In this document: positions 12,201 to 51,981 of the stretch, one piece after another
How positions within the stretch are numbered: position 1 is the stretch's first letter
How the letters are laid out: each line of letters opens with the position of its first letter
Assembly: GCA_034670405.1 (NCBI GenBank)
Contig: JAXDDX010000004.1
Coordinates: 2,772,001-2,836,000 of the forward strand
DNA: 64,000 nucleotides
Direction: 5' to 3'
From: Hoplostethus atlanticus
Taxonomy: Eukaryota; Chordata; Actinopteri; Trachichthyiformes; Trachichthyidae
Notes under the pieces: generated by a model
Seen by the model: only the letters and a program-made list of their open reading frames with translations
Databases searched by the model: none
What the model was told of the DNA's origin: nothing
Program-made: the position numbers and the translations under genes

Positions 12201-15200
12201 CTTCGCTAGTGTTTGGTGCGCTGCAAAACCGTCTGAGCGGCTGAGCGCAAGGGTGATTTGAACACATGAGGCCTTACGACATGCATAAAGTGCTAAGAGC
12301 TTTTCACAAGTCACCTCCTGTGTTATTTAGTGGTTAAATGCAGCTTAGATTGATGTTGCATTGAGGAAGGTTAGCATAGACCTAGACCTCTTGTCACCCT
12401 GAAGCTGCAGCTTTTGCAAGTTCCAGCTAGGATTACACTGGGAGAGTTAAAGGTCATCTTTAAAGGTAAACAAGACCTGAGGACATTGCCTTCGTCTGAA
12501 AGTGTTTTCACTTTGAGTGATTTAGCACTCTAGAAACCCGAGGGAGGTCAAAGTGAGCGTTTTTGCTGTCACAATGTCGACGAGCCTCAAGCCAGGCGTG
12601 AAGGAGCTGCTTGCCTGCAATTGCTGCGTAATGCACCTTTAAATGGGAACACTCCAATTCTATTTGAAGACTTGCCTTCTAATTTTAACCAGTAGCCCCC
12701 TGCTTTCCCTTCATTGTGGGGCATTATGGAGGACTACTTACCCACTGCTTGCCTACCGTTCATAATTCTTAGGAAGTTAAAGTCTTCACTTGTCATTTCC
12801 CAATTAAGATGGCACGTGTCATCTTCACTTGCCAGGTATGCATTCCGAAATCTGCATTCTGTGGTTTCAGGTCGTTGGTGGTGAAGTGAAAATTGCCATG
12901 CCTTTCCTTTTACCACAGCGGGGAATGATTATTCTGCCATTAGGGCTATTTTGGTTGGGTTGTACGTGCACTATGTGGGCAAAGCTCTGTTTATCTTCAC
13001 AGTGCTCTTTGGGTGTTCATTGAGATGGCTCGCTTATCACCCCATCTAATCGGCATGCTCAGAAATGCAATAACTGGACTATAAGTGGACTAAACTAGGA
13101 GCCTCATATGTTGTGTGTCTGTGGGAAGTCATGGGTTTTGGCGGCGCTATTCTAAGGGCTGTGGATTTGATTGAAATGAAGAGTCTGTCTATTTATTGTT
13201 TTCCCCACTGAATGAAAAGCTGTTAAGGCCCTGTGTCAGGGACAAACTGCAGGAGTAATGTGGGAAAGAGGGCACCCAGAGAAAGGCTGTTTGTCAGAGG
13301 GTATTTTCTGCTGGGGTAGACAGGGGTAAGAGGGTAAGAGAGAGGTCAAGCAAGATAAACATGGCACTGATGCTGAAATAATAAAGGCTCTCTGTCTCCG
13401 GCAGCCAATAGACCCCTGGACCTCTGCCTGCCATCCCGAGTTGGCTTTTTATTTTTCACTTTCTGAATGTAAACATCCTTCCTGACTGATGGTGTCTTAA
13501 AGAAACTTGCCCCGCCATGTCTGGCCGAAGACATCCCAGGGGGCTTATGTCATAGAATCCCCTGGGCCTTGTTGCGGTAGACGGTGCACGGACAAGGAAA
13601 CGTGATGCAATTGGTCTCCGTCTGTGAGAGACATGTGTGTAGCGCAGTTTCTCTCCACTATTTTTAGCTTCTCTTCCATCAACTGATTACACACAAGGAA
13701 ACATCCAATTGTGGTTTTAATTGTTTCATGTAATGCTGAGCAAGTTCCCTTTTACTATGTGAGTGACTGCGTATGATAGAAATGCCATACAGATGTTGGA
13801 TCCAGCCTGTAGCGTTATTTCAACTTCAGCAGAAATTTGCAACAGGGCAATTGATGGGAATTTTCTTTGGCGACACCTCCATGAGAATAACACAAAGATC
13901 ATTGAATCCAAATGATCCAATCCTTATTTGTCTGGATATGATGTCATATCCTTCCTGTCCCGTCTGTGCCCTTTCTAACCCTTCTGGAGAGACAGAGAAA
14001 GTGGCATGTCTGCCCAAGAGCAGAAGTCTTATTTTCTTCAAGTTGCCTCTGAGGACAAGTTCAGTGGTTTCACTTCTCTCATAGCACTGATGGGCTGTCA
14101 ATGGTGAAAAATGCTCCAGATAGTCATCACTCCCCAAGGCCTTTTGTAACAGTGCTGAGGTCTCAGTTCAAGGATGCGTGTGTTTGTGTGTGTGTTTGTG
14201 TGTATGTGTGTACTTTCTCAGGGTGAGGCTTTTGACACATTTGTGGTGATGACTCAATGTGAATTTCCTCTTTATTTGCATGTGTCCACTATCTTAACCA
14301 ACATCTGCCTCCTTTAATCATCAGTTTGTTGGGTATTTTTAGAGAAAGATCAGTACAGGAATCCGGGCTTCGGCCGTCTGGATCAATCTAAAGCTTGCCA
14401 ATTAGAGGAACAAGGAAGTTTATCAGCTCATCTGATAGGAACAAAGAAGGAGTGATCCATTGCAGGTCTTTCTTTTAACAACCATCAGATTGGCTCTTGC
14501 AGCATCTGTCTTCTATTAGAGAGCAAGCTCCAGATTCCCATACGGGAGGTTCATGTTGCGGCTAACGCAATCATCAGCTGTGGGAACCAAATGCTGTCCA
14601 TTTGTGTGGAATGGCTGCTGGTTCAAGCACAGGTGGCCAGCTTGGCATGAATGTTAGCCTGTATGTAGTGTTTTCTTTTGGATCCGAATGTAGCCGTGCT
14701 CCCCTCCTTAGGAAAACAAGGACTTGGAGTTGCCATAGGTCAGCAAACTGGAGATGAGGGTTAATGAGTTACAAGGGTAGAATTCTGTCCAGATGTGTTA
14801 AGATTGTGGGTTACACCACTAGACCATGTCCTTGCTGTAGCACATTTTCACAGATCTTTTACTTTACCCACGGAAAGAGTCTTTCTACACCTACAGACAC
14901 AGTCTTTGATGGACAAATGGACAAACATTTCGAAGGACTTTTAGATCTTTTGAGCCCTTTCTTTCTAGTCTAGCCTCTCGTGGACCAGAGAGAGATTAGC
15001 ATAGTTTTAGTCTGGTTATTACGCAGGGTTAGCGCTGAGGTCTTAGTATTTGAAATTATCAGAGGATTTGACTGGGACAAGTTCAAAGCTTGCCCCTCAA
15101 TATGAACACTGCAAGGTTACGCAGACTCCCTACCACTTGAAAATCAATTGACCAAGCTTGGTCAAAGGGTGTTTGAGGAGGCTTGAAGAGGCATTGACTG

Positions 15201-16844
15201 AGCCTACATTACCGTCTGACAGCATCTGCTTCACTGTTTGCTCTCGATGATGCAACTAGATCAATGATGGTACAGTCAGACCCATGTTTAAGGCGAGGTG
15301 CCACAGGAGAAAATGTGATTTTGGTTGATTTTGATATATGATAATATTTTGCTTCTATAACTAGTGTAGTTGTGTAGTTTCATAAAATATACAACACCAT
15401 CATCAAAAATAATTAGAAATATTTAAGCAGCACGCACAAAATGAGGTAAAAACGTTTCAGGGATATTTTACATGATAGAATAGAATAGAGATTTTCACCA
15501 TATACATAGTCATTTGTAAATAATTAATAATTATCTTTTTACCAATCCCTCTGTACCATTGAGTTCTTCATCAAAATGCAATAGGAAAATGCTCTCTGAC
15601 TTCATCCATTGAGGAAAAAAAGTTTTCTGATATGCCAATTTGTGCATTTGTAATGAAATATTAGCCAATTTGAATGTTAATAACAAAATAAAGGTGATAA
15701 TACAAGAACTGTGTATAGAAAAGTTCACTAGGAAGAAAGGACGTTTTTCACTTTTAGAAGGACAAATAATACATTCATACTTTTCAGTTGCATGGCTGCC
15801 TGAGCTTCTTGACTAATGCACAACGCAGCAGTCCGCAGCCGCAGGCGCCCTACACACTGTTGAAGCAGTGATCTTAATGTGCAGTCCCAGTCCTGTGATT
15901 TTTCTCCTAGCATTCCTGCACATCTTAATTGACAAACCTCCTGGCAGTAGGCTTTGCTTGGCCTCTGCTGGCCTGGCCTGTCAGCTCGGGACAGTGGCCA
16001 GCAAATGCAGTAGGAACAATGCCCATCCTAATCCCTGAAGAATTCCTGCTCCTCTGATCTAGCTGGCCCAAGTATGTGATGTTTGAAAGGCCGGAGGCTC
16101 ACCAGGAATCACAGGAGACAAGTTCTCAGGCACAATCGTCCATGTTAAATTGCTGTAAAAGGCCAGAAATGCAGTGATGTGAGAAACTGGCAGCACTGTG
16201 GCGAGCTCTGCGGTGACACACCTCATCATTAAGAGCAAAACACCATGGCATGAGGGATAAGAAAAACCCGCTTCATTCTTCACTAACCCTGTATATAATA
16301 CACAGCATGCATTTTAACTGATCTTAACGGCTTTTCTTTATTGTTTTTTTTCTGTAAAGCATTTTGAAACACTGTATTGCAAAGTAATACCCAATTAAAG
16401 GTTATGAAGATGATGACCATTCGTCTTAGATCGCTCAAATGGCAGCCACAGAGATTTTCAAATGCCTTCCCCCTCTGTCTTGGTAGCGGCTAAATTTCTT
16501 CTTATGTTTATGTAGTCTCTTGTCACAATACGCCCATTCCTTTCTCTACTGGTTAACATCTGCTCGTGCCACAACCCCAAGTACTCTATACGTTAGCAAG
16601 TGGCTGGCACAAGCTAACACAGCAGCAAGCAGTGGAATGGGAAGAATTTCCCTTTCCAATGAGACGCCGATAAGACCTCGTTTGACTCACTCCAATGAGC
16701 CAGGGAAATATGGAAGTTGTTCAGGCCTGAACCCTGAATCCATCAAGAATGTGAAAGGTCAACATTGCTATGTTGTTATATGTACTGTGAGCCCTGACAT
16801 GAAGTGCCAGGTTCTGTCTGACCTTTTTTATTTTGTTTGGCCAG
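9242..16844. other. intergenic or 5' untranslated region between spint1 and plekhg3
   Basis: Open frames here are short, occur on both strands and show no domain or splice structure, so I annotate none. A TG-rich tract lies at about 14175-14215. The 5' untranslated exons and promoter of plekhg3 should be in this stretch, because its first coding exon is preceded by a splice acceptor. Confidence 0.55.
10840..11155 (+). promoter_or_regulatory. possible promoter and first non-coding exon of plekhg3
   Basis: The stretch contains more CpG than its surroundings (for example GCGCGC, ATCGCGAT and GGCGTTCGCG around 10890-10990). It ends in TTTCG followed by GTAAG, a good splice donor with GT at 11156-11157. 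It is the best candidate I see upstream of the first coding exon. This is inference; no TATA box or other core element was identified. Confidence 0.25.
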
Positions 16845-16863
16845 CTCCAGAGGCCTGAGTGCC

Positions 16864-44109
<27,246 letters not shown>

Positions 44110-45034
44110 AGACTTGAACTGTGTAAATCTCTGTATTATTCTAATGAAATGTGCTGTCTTTCTCTTGACCACCATGGGATGATCGTGGAGACGTTATTTG
44201 CCAGTTATCTGCTCCTTTTCAGCATTCAAATATGTTTCGTCTTTTGTACTTTTTGTATGCACAATCTTTTTTTTTTGTCACGTCAATGTAGTGTACACTG
44301 GGTGATGATTTGTTTTGTCACCACAAATGTAACACAAAAGGGATATTATTGGTCAAGGCCATGAGGGGAAAGCATATTATCTTTGAAAATGTGTAAATGC
44401 AATATTTGTACATCGGGTTTTTGTCTGCACTGTACAATACAAAGTTTATATAAAATATGTGCATAGTCCTCTGTATCAATAGAAGGTAATTGTGTCCTGT
44501 ATTGCAGTAGATATTTTGGAGGGGTTAGGTCCTACTTTTTTGCATCATTATTATTGTCTGTCTCTATTTGTTTGCCACCCATTGTTGGTGATTTCACTAT
44601 AATCACTTTAGCACTATTACCATGTAATCATGAAAACTGTCAGCTAGACTTTAGGAGAAAAGTAAAAACGATGGACAGGATCTACACAAATACAAACTGG
44701 GCCCCAATTTGAGTCATTACTATAGACGAGAGAGCTACACTGTTAGCAGAATCTCATGACAGTTTGACCTTAGACCAAAGAGGGGTTTTCCCTTTGTTGA
44801 ATATTAATTGGTGTGGATACAACAATGTTTGGCTCCCACATCTAGCTGCTTCTAAGACTTCATATATCACTGGAGCTTTTTTCTCAATGTGTTGTATATA
44901 TGTATGTTATTTATGAAATTGTATATTTGGAAGAGATTGTCCTCATATAAAGACTGACCATTAGCATCCCTTTACCTTTCCATTCCAGAAAATGAGCAGA
45001 ATATTGTTTCATACTTGAAATTGCCTATATTTTC

Positions 45035-45040
45035 AATAAA
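45035..45040 (+). promoter_or_regulatory. poly(A) signal of plekhg3
   Basis: AATAAA lies 926 bases after the stop codon in AT-rich 3' UTR sequence, with GT-rich sequence following. Earlier near-matches around 44450 may be alternative sites. Confidence 0.6.
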
Positions 45041-46100
45041 AACAGAAATGTTAGATGACCACAAGTCCTCTTTTTACATCACTTTTGGCTTGTTAACTCC
45101 ATATCCAATAGATCTATATTAAGTGGAAAAGTGTAATGAATAATGTGGCTTCATATTAGGATGAGAAGAGACAGTGGTCCTGATGTTTACAAAAGATCTG
45201 ACATTGGAAGAAAAGAATATCAGGACTATATTGCAAGTACATAAAATGTGCAAGGAATTTGTGTAGTTAACATGGTGCTATTGTCTGACATGACAAACGT
45301 AACAAGAGCCCTAGTACTAAAGGACCCACATGGCACAATTGGACCTCACAGTGCTAGAAATACATTTGGACTTTTGGACACAACACAAAATATTGTATTG
45401 AATTGCAAGAGCCGTGAGCATTGAGTTATTAGTGTATTTATGACTCAAATATATGTTCTGTCACTTATGAAACTAAAATAGCAAAATCAAATCTTTTAGA
45501 ATTAGTGTTTCTCCTGGTAGGCTTGAGACAACTTTAATCGAGCCTTGCTAACACAAAGTGATGTGAAAGTGCAGGCAGGTAGACGATTTGGCGTCTGTGT
45601 GTTTGTGTACTCGTCAGTCCCTTTTATTTATTTGTATTTTCATTTATTTAATCACTGCACAGCCCCGCCCCTTGTGCCACAGGTTATCAATTATGAAGCG
45701 AGCCATGACCGAGCGCACAGTTCTCCTCTGTGCTGAATCTCATCCTTTATCCGCAAAAGCTGCGACAAGACAGCCAGAGTTGGACAGAATTATACCGGAA
45801 ATAAAGTCAAAATAAGAGTATTCCAGTTCAAAATATGCTGCAATACGTGTTCCTCTATAGGTGTTCCTTTTATCTTGAAACTAATTACCGGAAGTGGTAT
45901 TCTTATACTTGCTAGTTTGACGGTTTGGTTTGGCACTAGAAACCGGCCGGTGTAGTGCAGCGCGCGCAGTAGGAGCCGTAAGAACCAGATGCCAGGGACA
46001 CCACACTTCCTCTTTGCCACAGAATCAATTAACCCATGATATAGTCTTTTTAGACTGGCGCAAACACGTCGTTGTGGTCTTGTGTAAGCCTATATGAAGA
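45041..46100 (+). promoter_or_regulatory. spacer and promoter region of xgb
   Basis: A GC box (GCCCCGCCCC) lies at 45662-45671, and CpG-rich sequence (CGGCCGG, GCGCGCGC) lies at about 45945-45970, some 130-150 bases before the globin start codon. No TATA box is clear. Promoter location is inferred from position and composition. Confidence 0.4.
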
Positions 46101-49100
46101 ATGGGCTGCGCAATATCAGGTCTGGCGGCGAAACCAGAGTTTGGAGAGAGGAATACGGAGGCTGCTGGTGCTGCTGCTGTGCATCTCAGCGAGGATCAGA
46201 TCCAGATGATCAAGGAGTCGTGGAAAGTTATCCAGGACGACATCGCCAAAGTTGGGATTATTATGTTCGTCAGGTGAGATGTTTAAGATTTTAAAATATT
46301 TGTCCTTTGTCTGTTGCATGATACATCATATAAGCAAAATTGAAGAACTCTAGCAATCATATCTTAATGTTAGATAGATGCCCTCTAAACATCACAGTGT
46401 GAATGATATAGAAATATTAGGGTGACACCATAGCAGATACAAAATACCTTAAGGTCATTATAAACTCACTACCACAGACACACTACAACTCCCTGTAGGA
46501 TTTTAATAGTGATTTTTCTTTAGGGAATGTGCAAAAGTGCAACGCCTTAAGGCAATATTTAGCAGATGTAAAAGAAAAATACTGTAATAAATTAAATCTA
46601 TTAAAACAAAAGGTACAGATTCAATTGAGTGTGCCTGCGCAGTGCTCGTGTAACATGCTATCAGCCGAGTATGTAAAGCCTGACGTTTTCCACATCATCT
46701 GTCTGCAAAGCAGACCGTGGCTGATCTGTCGGCTCTTGTCCTTGAAACACAGTAGGGGCAAAATGTTCAATGTTTCAATTACTTCATTCCCTTCTATAGC
46801 CTATTCAGACAGCTAAACCATGTTCTAGTGAAAACCTTGCCACTGTGTGCTGACCTGCTGTTAACACTCCCCAGGCATGAAAGACATAACATTGTTTGGT
46901 CCAGGGCAGGGGAGTCTCAAGGGGTATGTTGATTCAATGTGATGCTGAACATGGTATCCAGCCCTTCATAAAAGGCCAGAAACTGTTCATAACCCTTCAC
47001 CTCCACCATATCCCTCTGTCTACTGACCCACAGTCTTCTATTCAAAGCTTGGAGCGGAAAATAAGCCCCTCCCCCTCTCTCATCACTTCACATCACATCC
47101 TAACAATATTACATAATACACAGCTTCAGGCCTCCTCTAAGATACGATTAAAGGCATCAGCAATGAGGACAATGCATATAATCAATGGTGATGGCCAGCC
47201 TCCTGAAATATCTTTACCCTGTGGCTGTAAACAAGCAAACTCCAAGGAAAAGGCGATGCTGGGGTGATTTGGTGTTAATAAAGACAGACAGACATCAGGC
47301 TGCCGCTGGTGGAGCTAGGGCAAAGAGGGCTCGGAGCCCAGTCAGGGCCGTGTATCCCTGGGGGTGATCCAGACAGTTGAGAAGGTTGACCTTAGCGTGT
47401 TAGCCTGGAACCACAGGGGCCTCGTGTGGATAAGGGTTAGGGTTAGGGGCCCCAGGCTGTCGAGGCTTGTATCTCATGAATGGTCAGTAATAGCTTCTAG
47501 TAAAACAGCACTGTAGCGGATCACCTGTTTTTCTTTTCTCTTTGCTTGCTGTACGTATAGTAGACCCTCTTTCTGGCCGAGGAAATTGCTTTCTTTCAAA
47601 TGTCTATGAAATGAAACAAAACTGATACGCCACTAGGGATTGGGGGGAGCTTGTTTCACTGATGCCTAAATGAATGGCTCCAATTAAAATCCCATTTGCA
47701 GTGTATGCAGTTGTTACGCATGCTTGTAGGTACACACAATGCAACAAAATACCAAGCTCTGTACATGTCGCTTGTGTGTTTATGGTGGCGATGCGCTTGA
47801 GAGAGAGCAGCCGTGATCCCCGTGCTCGTATCAATGAAGCGGGAGAGGAGGGGGTCTGAACAGTGAGGAAGCAAATTTCACAGTAATTTAGAAGAATCCT
47901 GTTATGGCTTTCCTCTAAAATAAGACCAAAACCCGCTTAACCCACCATGTTTGAGGTGCAAACACTGTTGCATTATGCATTCAGACCACCCAGTACTTCA
48001 TTCAGTCTAGCAGAATATTTTGGGTATGAAATGAATAGACCACTGAGCCTGTAAATGTCCCCAGTGTGAGGCTATGGTACTAGCAGTAGACATTACTGGC
48101 ATAGTGCTTTATAAACGGTTACAATGCGCTTTAGACACCATTTAGACACCAAATCATTTTTAAAAAGGCTGGACTTGAATCAAAAGCAGGGTTGCAGAAG
48201 AAGGAAACAGGCAAATATGAAAACAAAATAGTCACAAACATGTGATACATGAAAAGCTGTAAAAAATATGTTGATTTTTTTTTTTAAATGAGAATTTGTC
48301 ACTTCAGGATTTTGGCCACTGAAGGACAGCCAGGTCAATATTACTTTGTATTTCACCTCTCTGCATTATCATGTGGCTTGTCAAAGAGCAACAGAGCCAC
48401 TGCTGTTTTTGTCAGCGGCCATTAAGAAAGACCAGCTTGGCATCACCTCTCCTCAACACTTCTATTCATCTGTCTATCAAGGGGGCAGCACGGTATCGAC
48501 ATCTAATGCATTAAGAGGGACTCTATATTTCAGGGGTGGAAACGATGTGGGTTTTTTCTCTTGCAGCCAGGAACAGGCCACGAAACAACGGTATAATAGA
48601 AACGAGAAAAATACGCTTTTCGTTAATGGGGGGAAAATCGGATTGTCCCTCTCATAGAATTATGACCTACATACAAACCAAACCTTTGCATTGTGCATTG
48701 CTTCTCTGATTTCAACCCTGTAAGTACACCTTGATCATTGAGGAGCATTTTGTCATTAAAAGATGCTCTTAACTGACGTTGGCTGTTTTAAATAAAGTTT
48801 AAATAAAAAAGCAATGTCAATAAGTTGTCCTGGTAGCTTGGTGGACTGTTTTCACAAGCTCCACCTTACACCTACAGAATTACCACGAGCCTTGCATCTC
48901 AGTGTGAGCATTATACATTATATTTAGCATTATAGCATTATATAAACATACACTCAGAACAGGCACCTGTGTATGCTGGTAACATGACTAAGCTACCTCT
49001 GCTGCAGGAAGGCTTTCTGATTGGACAGCAGCGTGAAAACAACTCTCTGGTTAAGGCTATTGATTGGGGTTAAACCAAAGAGGAAGACTTCTGTGTTGCC

Positions 49101-50249
49101 TGAGCATGGCGGGAGCCGAGGCTCCATTTCACTGCGACTCCATCCATCCTGGGTCTGATAGGCCAGGGCAACTCATCACAGCTCAGGGGAAACAGGAGTA
49201 TGGATTGCCAGGCTGACTAACTCAAAGATGCCATGTTGCTGATTGCAGCTGTTGGGAGTGAAGCCAAGGGGGGGAGGGCAGTAGTGATGAGGAGAAGCAG
49301 AATCTGATGGAAAACATGTACGATCAGAAAGGCACAATCAGATCTCTGTTCAGCGAATGGGGTGGAGAGAATGTGCCGAGGATGACATACAAATGGCTAA
49401 TCACAGTTTGAAGAGCTGCATGAATTGACTTGAAATGTTGGCCGACACAATCACACTTGTGTAAGTTACACGAGCACTGTCCATCTAGGACTCCAGTTGC
49501 GAGTGACATCTTAGCCGGGGGACCTTGGTGGACTCCGGGGGGAGGTTTGTTTTGGTGTGGGAATGCATATGTCAGCTTGGTTAGGCTGCCCCTTTATGAA
49601 CAGTGCCCTCGGACTTTCACGGACGACTGCTTACTGTTGTCTTGGTAACAGGTTGTTTGAGACCCATCCTGAATGCAAAGACGTCTTCTTCCTGTTCCGA
49701 GACGTAGAGGACCTGGAGAGGTTGCGGACTAGCCGGGAGCTGAGGGCACACGGCCTGCGGTCTGGTCACCAACTCTCACAACACAGCACAGCACATATCA
49801 GTACAGTCCAGCCCTGTGCAGCACCACCCAGCCCAACCCACTCTCCAACCACCTTTCACTTAAATCACTATACAAAACTATTTCTAAAACTATGGAACAA
49901 ACATACAGTGCAAGACTCAACCCAGGGGATAAAAGTGGGAGAACATAGTCCACATTCACCACAAAGTTGCTTGCCAATCTGCTGTGGATAGAGTATCCAT
50001 CACAGGCACTTCTCTGTTGTGCATCAGGCCCCTTTGTGTTCCCCTCCACACAAGGCCAACAGGGGCCAGTTACGCCTGAGGACCTAAAGGTACGGAGGCT
50101 AGCGTGACATTACAGCAGCCTGGGCTCACGCAAATGTGGTGCACATCCCGGCATGAACCAGCCGCTCTCAAATTCACTGATAAGGCCAAATGGCCCTTCA
50201 ACCTCTCTCGGGACATTAGTACAAATGTCCATGGTGGCTGCCTGGCAGA

Positions 50250-50281
<32 letters not shown>

Positions 50282-50287
50282 GAGGGA

Positions 50288-50330
<43 letters not shown>

Positions 50331-51981
50331 AAACCAACTCTAACTCTTTGTTACATATTCATCATCAAAACTGTCACGCACGCACACTGCAGTGAAATGA
50401 TGGCAGACGCACCTGCAAGCAACAAAGAAATTTGGCCCTGTGGTTTTACTGGTCAGGAAAAACAATGTTTTCAGGGGATAAAATATTTCACAATTATATT
50501 AATAGATGTTCAATCAATTTCACCCATTCTTCTTGGCATTTGGGATTAGAAAACCACTTGTTTCAAAGGTCAATATCCTCAACAAATAAGAGTGTTACAC
50601 TATCTACAGTGGAAGCATATCAGTTCATGGTCGCCCAATGCTGAATCTAATTCATGTTTATCTGGTAGGCCAGGCCAGGTAACTCACCCTGCGTCTTCTT
50701 TTCTCGGCCTCCATCAGGGTGATGTCCTTCATTGAGAAGAGCGTGGCCCGACTGGACCAGCTGGAGCGACTGGAGGCTCTGGCTCTGGAGCTTGGAAAAA
50801 GCCATTATCGTTACAATGCCCCACCTAAATACTACAGTGTAAGACCTTGATAATCCCAATGGTGCTGAACCACACTAGGTTGTTCATGAGAGTTCACTAT
50901 TAGTCTCACCCATGTGCTCAGATCCCTAAAAACAAACCAGCTGAATGAGCTGAAGCACTCCCAAAACTTCACTGCACAAAATCAAACACATGAAATAAAG
51001 CACTTGTACTGTTTATCAGTTTACTCATGCAATAACACAATGGAATGACAGCAGTTGGACACTGTTTACCACAGCATACTATTACTAAGGTCCTCATATA
51101 GGATGAATTATTTTCCAGTACGTAGGAGCAGAATTCATTTGTGCCGTCCAGCCCATTCTGAAGGAGAGATGGACCGCTGAGCTGGAGGAGGCATGGAAGG
51201 TAAGGAGCATCATTCAATCTCCCTATCTGACCTCTGTGGGGTCAACGACCTGTCCAGGCAGCCCTCCTGCGTCAATGCCTCGTGAAGTATGCTTGATGGG
51301 TGTAATGCCAATAGCAATGTAAGATTGTTTGTGTCTAGCTTGCGTCAGAGCCAGAATTATGCACATCTCTCAATCCGTCACAGAACATGTCAAGATGAAA
51401 ACCAGTGCATCAATAGTGCGGGCTTGGTTGATGTGAAAATGTACATTTCATTGAACCATAAATGAATATATTCAGAAAGCGGAACATGGCGATGTCAAAT
51501 CATGTTATGTCACATCAAGATCCCTTGCATTGTTAATGCAGCAATGCTCAAAAATAACACTGCTGTTTTTAGGTTTTGGAATTACACATTAAATGCAACC
51601 CTGCGTCATCAATGAATTTGGTGATATATAGTGTAGAGCACTCAGCCGGGGTATCAGGACCCCACAGAGGGTTGCAAAATGATTCAATCTGCTAAAAAAT
51701 ATCTGTTTTATTTTTAGGTTCTTCACTTTTCTGTATGTTTATCTACCATAAAGGACCTGCTCTACTGCTCTCTAGTGGTTGAAAGAACTTCAACCTTTTT
51801 TTTGGTGTAAATCATACACCTATTACAGCGTGTCCTGACTCAGTTCACTGTGTTGTTTCTGATCCAGACCATGTTCCTGTATTTGACCGGCCTAATGAAG
51901 CAGGGATACCAGGAGGAGACCGACCGCCACCTAGCAGCCTCCCCAAAGGAGAGACCAGACAAGAGGAACACTGCCCTATGA
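46101..51981 (+). CDS. xgb: globin X, membrane-associated heme globin
   Basis: Globin X is an ancient six-coordinate heme protein, studied as a nitrite reductase and redox protein in fish. Exons 46101-46273, 49652-49759, 50718-50838, 51119-51199 and 51868-51981 give 198 residues. Key residues are distal His91 (E7, in RAHGLR), a Phe at the CD corner near residue 70, and proximal His123 (F8, in GKSHYRY). The 32-residue spacing between the histidines matches neuroglobin rather than myoglobin. The N-terminus MGCAIS is a dual acylation signal: Gly2 for myristate, Cys3 for palmitate. Cys66 and Cys142 fit the pair reported to form a disulfide in the zebrafish protein (recalled, offset by one). Intron phases 2, 2, 0, 0 agree with the B12, E10, G7 and H10 positions recalled for this family. 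The ATG has A at -3 and G at +4. An overlapping ATG seven bases earlier is in another frame. Confidence 0.96.
46274..49651 (+). other. xgb intron 1, 3.4 kb
   Basis: No exon or recognisable transposon end was found. A two-unit TTAGGG-like stretch at 47431-47449 is too short to mean anything. Confidence 0.5.
50249..50328 (+). repeat. (GA)n microsatellite
   Basis: An AG run interrupted by GGG at a few points, lying in the xgb intron before the exon that carries the proximal histidine. Confidence 0.95.

Noticed and set aside
13773..14137. Overlapping open frames of about 103 codons on both strands
   Set aside because: Open on both strands without domain, splice sites or family resemblance; chance is the simpler reading.
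46094..46294. Open frame starting seven bases before the globin X start
   Set aside because: It is in another frame and lacks globin residues; the MGCAIS frame splices cleanly into the other globin exons.
47431..47449. TTAGGG repeats suggesting an interstitial telomere
   Set aside because: Only about two units are present, which is expected by chance in 64 kb.
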